This document shows positions 47,715 through 58,361 of a stretch of 64,000 nt of DNA, one piece after another; the stretch's first letter is position 1; every line of letters begins with the position of its first letter. The notes under the pieces were generated by a model. It was not told where the DNA came from. It saw only the letters and a program-made list of their open reading frames with translations, and did no database searches. The translations under genes were made by a program, and so were the position numbers. This DNA comes from Marsupella aquatica. Lineage: Eukaryota; Marchantiophyta. The stretch covers positions 24,428,001 through 24,492,000 of the forward strand of contig OZ316895.1 of the NCBI GenBank assembly GCA_973895155.1, read 5' to 3'.

Positions 47715-47780
47715 TCTCCAGCAAGGAGGTATTGGAATATATATTATTCTCCAGCAAGGAGGTAATGGAATATATACTTT
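47715..47780. repeat. 33-bp tandem duplication
   Basis: CTCCAGCAAGGAGGTA followed by TGGAATATATA occurs twice in direct succession. Confidence 0.88.
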
Positions 47781-47784
47781 CATC

Positions 47785-49085
47785 ATGAAGAATCAATTGG
47801 ATGTACACATGCTCTCGCTTGTGAACCATGTTAAGATTCTTGTGAGAGAATAAACCTGTCCGCTTGGTCCCCCGAAGATGAAAATTTCTTAGTTTAAATT
47901 GGTTACTTAGATCGTCCTCTTGTTCTTTGACCACCTAGTCTGGATCTCTCGTCTGCAATGTACTCCGTGGATGATACCCTAGCCTGTCCTTCGAATTTGA
48001 TATCTTTCAGATATTCCCAACCACTGGCAAATCAAATGCTGATTCGTGAAAATGGCTTACTCCAAATTGCTTTATAGGATAAATGTTAATTTTCCCGACT
48101 TGTCTTCTCCGAAAATAACGTAGTGAAGTCATGAAAGTGGTCAACCACGTGGGTCATTATAGTCATTTTTGTACACAAATTGCACTCTCTCCAGACTCGA
48201 AGAAGGTTAATTTACGGTGATTAGATCCCAGGTGCCCTCCAACGGCGACGGATGAGTCACGACAATGGTAACATTCCTGCTTTGCGGAGGTTAATTAGCC
48301 GAATTGTGAGATAGAAATCCTACAGATTGTTTGTCTTCGTTTGGTTTGATCCATCCCATGTCTCGGGTCGTTAGGAACGTTCTGGGTCGTTTGTCCTAGT
48401 GGGCTGGGTGCCTCCTTTCAGATTTTCTTGTTTCCAAAAATCAATTGAAGTTTTTAACATCTATAGATAAATTTATTAAGAGAGAACCGTGTATTTCTAG
48501 CGTTTTAACCTTCCACACAATCTTACTACAACTTCATTTTTTCTTTCAGGTTAATATATGGTGCATTCCTCGCGTAACTTTAATTAGCAGGTTGCGTCTT
48601 AAACCCTTACAATCTCCAAGTACATTCGTTCTGACAGCTTAGATGGTCACATTCCTCGTGTACCTTTTGCAACTTTTGTATCCCGAATCGATCGTCAAGA
48701 AGCCTGTTTTACGTCATTTCTTATAATAAACATACCGTTTATCCGGCAATCCATGACCTTCACGTTTCATCACGATTGTAAAGCCCGTTGTAAAGGTCTA
48801 CTGTGTGGAGATTACACTTATCTGTCACCTGTCCATTGAAATGTCTATGGTTTCCTTAAGTTTACACAGTATTCTACGTCGTCGAGGCTGTTCGTCAGGA
48901 ACTTCATCGTCCCCCTGCTGCCGCCTGCAAACACTGTGAGCAGTTATCCCGATAAGAGATCCAGATGCCTTCAATTCTCAATCGCAGAAAACTATCCCTC
49001 CAATTGTCAAGTTATGCTTGGATTTAGATTTCTCAAATAGAAATGTTTGCAATTGAAGATCAAGGATTAGAGTTCTTTATTCAAC
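47785..49085. other. Intergenic, no supported gene
   Basis: No recognisable coding sequence or repeat on either strand. Confidence 0.4.
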
Positions 49086-49087
49086 TG

Positions 49088-49405
49088 TCAAACCTTGGTT
49101 TCGATAACAGTTTCGTGGGGAACTTTTTTTGTGTCCCCTGCCATTGCTCGGGTGTCGTTTTGCAGCTTAGCAATAACTGAGTTAGTGGTGAGTGTACTGC
49201 AGAGTGTAACTGGACGCTCATTGAAGGGCCTTAACATTTGCGTTTGACTTTGCGTATAAGTTGCAGCCGAGATTGTTCCGCCTTTGTCATGTAAGTTTAC
49301 TGCTGTAGCTAGGTTAGATCGCGGCCCAGATCGCGGGGAGAATGTTAGCCCTGATGTTGAATATATCGAGTGCGTTGAAAATGGAAAGGTTGAAGAGCCA
49401 AGCAT
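49088..49405 (-). CDS. Hypothetical 105-residue protein, weak candidate
   Basis: Single open frame from ATG (MLGSSTFPFSTHSIYST) to TGA, rich in Thr, Ser and Gln, with a central AVNLHDKGGTISAATYTQSQ and C-terminal KKVPHETVIETKV. AATAAA lies about ten bases past the stop on the same strand. No membrane segment, signal peptide or known domain. The Thr/Ser-rich, low-hydrophobic composition would fit a small disordered or stress-related protein. I do not recognise a family, and it could be a chance ORF. Confidence 0.35.
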   Translation of the reverse strand: MLGSSTFPFSTHSIYSTSGLTFSPRSGPRSNLATAVNLHDKGGTISAATYTQSQTQMLRPFNERPVTLCSTLTTNSVIAKLQNDTRAMAGDTKKVPHETVIETKV

Positions 49406-49409
49406 ATAT

Positions 49410-50930
49410 AGAATCCTTCAGCATTACCATGCTACCTAGTTCTTCCATCTAGGTTGCAGTGGCCTCGACGCAAATTTCAAGTGCTAAGCTCCACCTGTAG
49501 ATACAGACACTTGCTGTTCGTCCCTCAGGGGTCCCTCTCAAACTGCTACCTCAGGCTTGAAAAACCGACGATATTCCTCCATAACTATTTGGTGTCTTTG
49601 CTTGGCAAAATGTTCAAGAGTTGGAAAGACCTGGCTGCCTCAGTATCACCTGGCTCAGGCAACATGGGAGGATCACCAAAACCTGGTGTAGGACATCCTC
49701 TGTATCTATACAAAAAACACATTCAATTTAATTTCAATTCTGACGAGATATAGCTCTCATAAGCTCATGGAAGAATGTATGGAACTTTGAGCAATTAGAG
49801 CTTTCTTTTCTTGTACAGATTTACATCATAACTGCTCATATCCATGCTATCAAATTGAAATCCCTGACTTTTCGGACTATGGGCCCCAGACAAGAATAAA
49901 CGTCGTCAAAAGGATAAAACTAAAATGTTGATGATTGACGACCATGTGCAGAGTAACGGAATCAGGGGTTGGAGATTATAAGGCATTGCTTTTGGGTTGA
50001 CCTCGGTCAGAGTGCGCAGCCTACCAATTGCAAGGAGCACGATGTCAGCAGATGCTACATAAATCCAGCTCAGTTCTCTCCCTCTCTTTCACAACAACCA
50101 AATCCCAATTCTGTTCCCTGAGAACTCTCAAACGTCTACAAAGATGTAGAAGTATGTTCTTTGAGTTTTGAGCCCGATTAATTTAAAGCTGAATTACTGT
50201 ACTAAGATCATGTCGAGCGCCGGTTTGATATCCCTGCGGTTCTCAGTCTTCGTGATATTGAGTCAGTTGAAACAGATTCACCACCATGACAATTATTGGA
50301 ACTCGATCGGTTAAAGCAGCTATATTGCGCCATTCACTGTACACTGGAAGTGAACAGCTGGTTCGCTGACGACGAAGACTTGAATTACTTTGATTAAGAC
50401 ACGGTCTTCAAGGCCGTCAAGCCAAAGGCATCACTTGTGCAAATGCAAGTCGCTTGTGATCGAAGATTCGTGACTTAAGCATGAGAACTCGTTGGATCAC
50501 ACGTTGTCCCACTATTCATACGTGCAGAAACCATTTGCGTGACCTCGTGTGTGACGATCATGGACCACTCCGTAAATTACGCCACTCCAAAGTCCCTTAA
50601 TATACATCTGATGGTCATGATCACGGCCGGATTACATCCGCTCCGGACTCCCCAGGACTCCGCGAGGTGTGAAAGTCGTCATATATTCACTGTGCCATTT
50701 AGTACAGGTGTAGTAAAATTGTTCTAGGATTCCCTTAGATACTGAAGAGCTCAAGCTACGGCGGTGGCCTGGAAGGCTGGAACCCAAGCTTTTCCTTACC
50801 ACTTCAGCCGCATCTCTCATATATGAGTGTCCGCTATTGCCCTGTGCACCAATACAAATAGACGATGTCGTAAAGGCGCAAAGTGTGGTGCTGGCCGCAT
50901 CGAAGGTATCCCCGCAGATCACGGCTTCTA
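49410..50930. other. Intergenic, no supported gene
   Basis: Open frames up to 108 codons without motifs. Confidence 0.4.
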
Positions 50931-50939
50931 ATGGACGTA

Positions 50940-52510
50940 ACGGTCGTCGCTTCATCATCAGTCTATATATGTCTGGGTCGTTTGCAAATCGAGCAACGGC
51001 GTGCTGCTTCGTAGAGACATAAACTCAGGCAACAACGAGAATCTTCACGAAGCTACTCGAAGCTGGGCAGCGCTCAGGTCCTCAGTTAGTTTTTAAATTT
51101 TACGGGTCGGGTCCTCGACAACCCTTTAATTTGGTTTTTGAAGTGAGAATTTGCAATCACAAATATGGGACGATCGACGTCAAAACCCAGAGTGGACCAT
51201 GGAGGTCACCAGTGGTGAGCTCTTGCCAACGAAGATACCTCCACAACCCATTTGTCATCGATCATCCCACACTCACTGTTCCTTGTCTTCAACATCCCAG
51301 CCTCCCCACACCCGCGCATTAGGGGCTCTCAATGGTGACATTATTGCCTCAAACAGCCAGCCTCGAACTACTGTAGGTTCGAAATGGCTGCGTTGCAGTT
51401 GATACAGAGACTGAGGCCGGGGTTCATGAGGAGGTGACTGTCCGGAGATTTTCTCGTCTGGCATAGCATGAACAGAAAAGGCACAGGCCAGGCTGTAGCC
51501 TAGACCTGAGGCTTGGGACAAAAATCATCAGACGCTAGGCTGATCGAGGCTCGGGACGAGGACCAGCCGTCATCCGAGGCAACACGCAGTACATCAACAC
51601 ACAGTACGTTGCTGAGAAACAAGTTTATGAACGAACTGAGAGCCATCATTCGTCTTTGTTTCTAATGGACAGTAATCGTCAAGGCGCGCCGCATAGCTTC
51701 ATCTGAGAAGCCATGATTTATCATCGGCCCGATCATCGGTCTACATCCGTTTGCAGATCGAGCGTGCTCCTTCATGTAGACATGCCAGACTCTAGGGCTT
51801 TACAGACTAAGGCAGGCACGCACGTCTTCTACACGGGAAAGGGGGTGCCCCACAACAACAATCTTGTGTCCTCCCCGCAAAGCTCGTCCCAGACCACGTG
51901 CAGTATCGGGTCCTCCAGATCGATAGTAATTTTTCAGGTTTTTCCATCTTCGCCAGTGTGGCGACGGTCACCTAGTCTGAAGTAGAAGCCCTCACTGTGA
52001 ATATTCATTATCTAGTTTTCCTAGATCACTTTCTGACCCTCAGATCACCCTAAATTTAAGTGTGACTCAAATTCTGGCTCATTGGGTCGGTGGCTAGCTG
52101 GGAAACTAGCTAATGGAAGCAAGAAAGCAAATTCTTGTGAATTTTGACCACGAGAAAGAGCGCTCCACAGCACTTTAATTTTGGTTTTTGACTTGAAAAT
52201 TGTTATTACAGTTCATAGTAACAGACAAGGCAGTCCACACGGAACGGTAGCGAATGTCACATTTTGTGAAGGAGAAGCGAGACAACATGTCTTGCCAATT
52301 TTAGAGGGTGGAGTTTTCCATGAAGTGCGGCATATTCTTGCCACTAGTTATAAAGAAACTGCTGGTCACCAGTGAACAGTGCTGAAGTCTGGCTAATGAA
52401 GGTACCAGCGCCACAACCCATTTACAGTTCTAATTACTATACATGCACCTCCCATACTGTTCCTTGTCTTGAACAGTTCAATTCAACATCCAAGGCTCTC
52501 CACACGCGCA
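50940..52510. repeat. Diverged tandem segmental duplication
   Basis: Unit one runs about 50940-51330 and unit two about 51700-52510. Shared blocks in the same order: GTCTATATATGTC...TTTGCAAATCGAGC (50960 and 51730), TTTAATTTGGTTTTTGA (51124 and 52170), CCACAACCCATTT (51240 and 52412) and ACTGTTCCTTGTCTT (51276 and 52457). Unit two is longer because of insertions. Confidence 0.75.
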
Positions 52511-52519
52511 CTGGGACTC

Positions 52520-53980
52520 AAGGTGGCTTCGACGAGAAGTCGGGCACCTGTGACATGTTTCCAGATAGCAAAACTGGAGGACCATTTTTGTTCTAGTAAT
52601 AAACTCTAGACCAAAGATTTTTTGAAATGAATTTCAATAACTGCAAATCTTTTCATCCATTAATGGAGACCATTTGCTTGGAACTTGGAATATTCAACAT
52701 TCTGAGTTACTTTGCTATGGAGGAAAATGCTTTATGTACGTCAACTGTCACCGCCAGCACCTTCGTTTACAAGTTTAATATTAGGTTGGATAATGCATTT
52801 CCTGCCCCAACACCCCCAAATCTCATGCTCAGGATATTGGAGATTGAATGCTGCCACTGTTCCTTTCGTAGGCCCACATTCCAAGAAATAGCGTGACCAG
52901 TACTCCTATCCCATCATTTATGTCTGTGGCCAAAGTGAGCTGCCTGGACAGTCCCCTCCGGCTTGCTTAACAGTTATCCTGTGTGAGTAGCATTTCCATC
53001 GTTATAGCTTTTGCCTGGACATGCAATTCCATTCAGACTCCACAAAATTGGTTATTGAAATTGGGGCACTCTAAGGTTTCATTAAAACACGTCATAATTA
53101 TCAAAGGCTGGGATGGTCGTTACAGAATCAAGCTGGTGGTCAAGTGGGGGACGGGTGGGCTTAGAGCCCTTCCATTCCATCTAAACGTAAGACAGTCACA
53201 GGGGTATTGGCAATGAGTGGGCAAACCACACAAATTTTGTGCGCTACGAGATTAATATGTTGCCGTCTATTGAAACGTTAACATAGTCCTTGGCTATGGC
53301 TCCAGGACCCTCTTCTGCTGGGACATGTCCTTCCTGGACATGAACTTCGTTTGGGCCGAAGTGTAGCAATTATTACATAGCTTGTGCTTCCTACAGTTAC
53401 TCCGGTAGATGCCCGATTCCTTGGTCAAAGACTCGACGCTTTCCTTGTAACCGGGTCCAGTTGGCTTTTGGAAAATATTGAACAATTATGGTAGCAAACT
53501 TATCCAGCGAAACAGCCTGCCATGATCATGTCAGCGTTCCAAAGGCTCCTTGTTGACTCAATGTTCATGTCAAATTGACACGAAAGAACAGCAATCTGTG
53601 AAGGGTGCGTGTGTCTATACAAGTATCAAGTGTACAAGATGCCGATTATCATCCTTAGAATATGGAATTGAATATAGTCTTCTTCATCACATGGCAAGCA
53701 TCGAAATCTGGGCAGATTATTAGGCAACGCCCTCAAGAACACCCTCAAGAACATGACATGGGGCCGGAAGCAGTTGTCTCCAACAGTAGTTTCTGAATGA
53801 CAGTGTCCATCATTATTATGCCTTAGAGTTCAACTGTTGTAGTTGACTCTGGGTGTTATCCAGGCTGGCTAATAATTATCACCTACATAATTATCGCTTA
53901 CAGTGAGAGGATGCTTAATAAACTTATGGGTTTTCTTGTCCTCAATAAACAAAAAACCTGGTACTACCATTAATCTTCCC
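52520..53980. other. Intergenic, no supported gene
   Basis: A 63-codon minus-strand frame (53294-53485) is Lys/Cys-rich (CRKHKLCNNC) but too short to place. Confidence 0.4.
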
Positions 53981-53989
53981 CCAACACAA

Positions 53990-55050
53990 GGCCCGGGCGC
54001 TATATTCGAATAGTGAGCCAAGGAGCGCTCTATTCGATTATAGCGCGCAGGACACTGTGTTCGAGTTTGAAGTTAATGTTTTCATGTTTTGGACTTGTGA
54101 GGCTGTGTTTGAAATGTGGCATTGTGTTCAAAATGTGACGTTGTGTTCAAATTTAAGGTAATGTGCTCTGGAATGTGCTTGAATTTTGGCATTGTGGGAT
54201 GCATGTACGGTGTAAGTAGGAATGATAGGCATAGAAGTTATGTGTATTAGAGAGGAGTGTGTTCAAGTTTAGGTTTTTTGACTTCCCAACAATATTTGCT
54301 CAGGCCAAAGGATGTGTAGCTAAATAATTGAACCACTGAAATTACACAAGGGGAGAAATCAAATTTGCAATAGAAAACAAAACCTGACAAACTATACTTA
54401 CCAAGTTAGTGTACTATTATCACTTAGTAAAACATATTCTTCCACTTTTCACAGTTGTTTGGTTTACTGTGGCCAATTTGCTCATTTCCATTATTTAATC
54501 TTTCTTCATGTACTCTGGAAGTTTTGTCAGACTGCTTTGTTTCTATTGGAGTGCCTCTATCTTGAGGGCAATGGAAAATTGGAAATAGAGAAAATGAGTT
54601 GTCAGACCTAATTATGCAAATAGGCACTATGGGTTTCTTTGACGAGACGTCGTGGTGTCAGGCAGAGGTTGATGTGAATTTTCGTTGAAAGTTCACACAG
54701 AAGAAGAATATATCAATACTTCTGGATTGCTGCTTGACATTTTGGAAACAGCGCACACTTCTTCAAGAATGAAGGATTTTGAAATTAGGTTACATTTCTT
54801 AAAGGAAGGTGGATTTCGTAAGTTGAAAGAATAGATGTGTGAAACTATTTTAAGTAACGTATTGTAGTTGCAACCCGGTTACCTTTCTCCTATAATAGTC
54901 ACTTGTGCACATTTTTTAACACAAAGTCAATTTCAAACACAGCGCCCGGGTGCTGTGTTCATATGGTGTTGTGTTGAGTGAAAACATCTTTTTTGCCTAA
55001 AGTCCCTGCTTTGACCATATTTGAACACAGTGCCTGGGCACTGTGTTCGG
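53990..55050. repeat. Cluster of related GC-palindromes in AT-rich DNA
   Basis: GAACACAGTGCC TG GGCACTGTGTTC is a near-perfect palindrome at 55023-55048. AACACAGCGCCC GGGTGCTGTGTT lies at 54936-54959. Related GGCCCGGGCGCTATATTCGAA and GCGCGCAGGACACTGTGTTC occur at 53991-54065. GTGTTCAAAATGTG words recur in between. Confidence 0.8.
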
Positions 55051-55059
55051 GGGAAGACA

Positions 55060-56090
55060 GTAGGTTGTTGCTCTTTGCTCCCATAAAATGTACCTTGCCA
55101 TTGTATTTTTTATTTATCACCATGTCACTGTTTTGTTTGTGGATTAAGAAATTTAATTAACCTAGGTTAGCTCCTTTGCATCCAATGGCTATCATCACAC
55201 CCAGTTTCCTAATCAAACTGCCCGGCTGGATCTCCCTCAAGTTGTCTCTGACCACCCTTAGATCAACTGACTGGCTCAGGGGGTCGTGGCTCCCATCCTA
55301 TGAATGGCCTCTGTCAACTATGCCAGCCTGTACCTATGTGTATGTACTAGCCTTTGCCCCAGTCCTTCTCAGCAAGGTCAAAGTCACATTAAGGGAGACC
55401 CAGGCCATCTGATTGTAAAACTGATTTAGTTTTTTAAACCCACAAACAAAATGGGTAGCATAATGAGAAATAGAATTATAAATTTAGTGGCAAGATATGT
55501 ATTATGGCAAAAAGAGTGACAATCTAGTCAATCCCAGTAAATAAAAAAGTATGTAAACTTCTAGGCCACAATATGTGTTTAGTAAATCAATGCATGGAGT
55601 TACAAGATTTAGCCTGTGGGAATTTCACCTCATACTAAACCCTTCATGTTTTATTTGCTTGCACTCCATAGATGGTGCAATATAAGCACGTACAGTGCAT
55701 CATTGTGGAATAGATGGGCCTCATGCTTCTACTGCTATAGTGACATTTTGGGTCACTCAATCTACTTCTATAGGATGAGATCGTGCCATATCCCTCCAGT
55801 CTTCTTTTGTTATAAAAGTGAAAAAGTAAGCCAGGGATCTTAAATACCAAATTCCTCCCATCTTTTGTTACAAAAGTGAAAAAGGAGGGAACAAAGTTCT
55901 ATTGTTGAGTGTTATTTGAAACTCTTGAATTGAATGAGATGGGTAACCAAGATTGCTTTTACAATAATACACAAGCTATAGTACGTGTGCTAGGTACATA
56001 ATATAGTATGCATATAGTACTTTTTGGCATGGAGCATGAAAGGAGAAACAAAAGATTTACAAGAGATTGAGGGTTTTGGCATGGAGCATC
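55060..56090. other. Intergenic, no supported gene
   Basis: CTTTTGTTA(C/T)AAAAGTGAAAAAG is repeated near 55804 and 55863. No coding signal was recognised. Confidence 0.4.
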
Positions 56091-56270
56091 TCCCTCCCTC
56101 TGCGGTATTGATCTGAGTTCATTCTAAGCTTTCTGTCAATTTTCTTCATGGAGAATGCCGGGGGGGGGGGGGGGGTGAATAAAAAAGACAATCTGTACAC
56201 CGTCTTTCTCCATGTGTAGTCTTAGTCAATTGATGTGTATAAAATTGTTTTGTTTTCTCTATTGAGAACA
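56091..56270 (+). repeat. Dispersed repeat, copy 2
   Basis: Matches the reverse complement of 39890-40060. This copy has a run of about 15 G (56160-56174) where copy 1 reads a short G-rich GCGGGGGAGA. Confidence 0.88.
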
Positions 56271-56276
56271 ATTACA

Positions 56277-56450
56277 TTCAAGGTCCCTGTACAAAAAAAG
56301 TCATATAATTTAGGTTTGATCAAAACATCATGTTCAATTTTTATGTTTTTGTCAAGTTACATTTTTGTATTCCTTGAGCTAAGTAAGAGGTATAAGATTT
56401 TAGTAGACAAATGAAACCTAACATGGTCAATATATTGGATATAAGGCCAT
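56277..56450 (+). repeat. Dispersed AT-rich repeat, copy A
   Basis: CATATAAT...GGTTTGATCAA, CATTTTTGTATTCTT and GAAACCTAACATGGTCAAT-like blocks also occur in order at 63520-63710. Confidence 0.7.
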
Positions 56451-56817
56451 TATAAGGAGTTAAAAAATTGTCTTATGAAAACTAAGGGGAGTTGCATACT
56501 CTGGCCTCTACAGTAGTATCAAGCCAGTGAGTGACATCAGATGGCTTTTGTGAAATCTAGACAATAAAAATAGTTGAAATACTGGTCCTTGAGAGTAGGG
56601 TATGGTGACTGTATCTAATCAAAACACAACAATACTCAAGATTTCTGACTAACTCATCTCATGGCATCTTTACATATTAAATTCATTTTGGTGGGAAGTC
56701 TAAGTATGTGGTCTTTGGATTACAGTGACATTTTCTCATTGAAAGACATTTGCGCCACTCAATGGGCATCCCGTATCACGAATTCAAGCCGATTGCTTAA
56801 GAAAACTATTGGTCCCC

Positions 56818-56862
56818 TACCTTCTGTTGGATGTCTGCTTTTGGCTTTCAAGGCAAAAAGAA
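56818..56862 (+). mobile_element. SINE 3' tail fragment
   Basis: CTTCTGTTGGATG...CTGCTTTTGGCTTTCAAGGCAAAAAG matches the tail of the SINE at 7829-7867. No pol III boxes precede it, so it is a 5'-truncated copy. Confidence 0.6.
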
Positions 56863-56879
56863 TGCACTGCAAACAATAA

Positions 56880-58361
56880 ACCCTTGGTTACAGTTCCGAC
56901 ACATTGATGGGGCCTCATTAGGAGTCTATGTTGAAATAGCCTGAAGTTTGCACATTGTACATAGAGAGCAATTAATGGGAGGTTCTCCCAGAACTTCTTT
57001 CTACCAACTGGCTGCCGCTGCCGTGTGAATAGTAAGAGAGAAGGACGTCCAAGTTCATGGGAGACTACATTCTCAAGAGCTGCTGTTCATTGAGAGATGG
57101 AAGCCAACAAGCTCGTTGCTGATGATGGGCTACATGATACTAGATGAGGTTGCGAAAAGGCCAAGCCAGCCCGCCCCCTTTCTGAATGCCCCGCTTTATG
57201 CTATGCTGTTTTGTGAACTGGAATTCGGTGAAATCTTTGAAGGCCAGAGGCACGTGCTGCTGCTGTGCTCCTTTGCAACACCATGCATCATCACTGTAGC
57301 GACCTCGTAGTTTGAGGGGTGCTCCTCTGACCTCACTTTGCAACACAATCATCACTGTAGCCGGTTATCCAACCCGAAACTGGTGCACTTTTCTTGCACT
57401 GAATGAAGGAAAGGAGACAGACATGGTCACATGGAGGTAAGACATGGGTCCTCAACTCCTTATTCCTCGGCCTCCAATGCTCCATCCATCCCTTCCCTTC
57501 CTGGCCTGGCTCCCTCGCTCCGGACCTTCTCCCTCCAGCTCCTTGGCGAGGCTGCCCCGGGGACTCGGGGAGGGGAATGAGGCGATAGATACTCTCCAGC
57601 TCATCATGATTGTCGTGCTGGATCGCCTGAGTCAATAATGGAGCCCCTAGCTGCGTATCTGGAGAGAGAGCAGGAGCAGTACTACAGCATCATCTCGCCT
57701 CCAGGCAGGGACAACATTCTTGCGCCACTGTCAAATTCTGGGTGACTGTTTTGTTGGAGCTAGAGCTCGAGCTAGTCATCTCAGCTGTAGGTCTGGAGAC
57801 ATTGTAGTGCAAGAAGCTGGGCGGGTACAGCTGGGAAGAGAGATCCGGGGAAGGGCTGAACCGACCGAAAAACGGGTTAAAGCCGTGGGACGAAGGCTGG
57901 CCAAGTCAGATTCAATCCGTCAGATGCAAGAGCCGATCTGATCAAAGTGATTCTTCGATAAGAGGCATCATTCACGATCTATCCAGTTGTACTCGTGACC
58001 CGACTCGTGACAGTCTATGGAATTCGTTCCGACTCGTCTTACTTACATTCTTGGAAATCATTGATCAGCGGCTATTTGAGACGGTGCGTATCACTGTCAG
58101 TGGGTCGACGAGGATTGAGAATACCGTTATCGCTCCAGGTTTTGGAACATTAAAGTGCTGCAAGCTTTTAATAAGGGAAGCCTGTCAACTTCAGAATAAG
58201 CAGAGAAAGTGTTTTACTATCCGTTCGGTTCACTTAAATTATTTGCTTAAGAACTCTTATATTCAGAATTTCGATTGATCTGGATACAGACTTACCGCAT
58301 TCCATCACTGACAGTGATCACTGTTGAGGCTGGTCTGCGAGAAGCGAAGGTGGTTTAGAGG
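56880..58361. other. Intergenic, upstream of the class III peroxidase
   Basis: GCAACAC(CATG)CATCATCACTGTAG is duplicated near 57285 and 57342. No supported gene. The last few hundred bases should include the peroxidase promoter. Confidence 0.4.
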
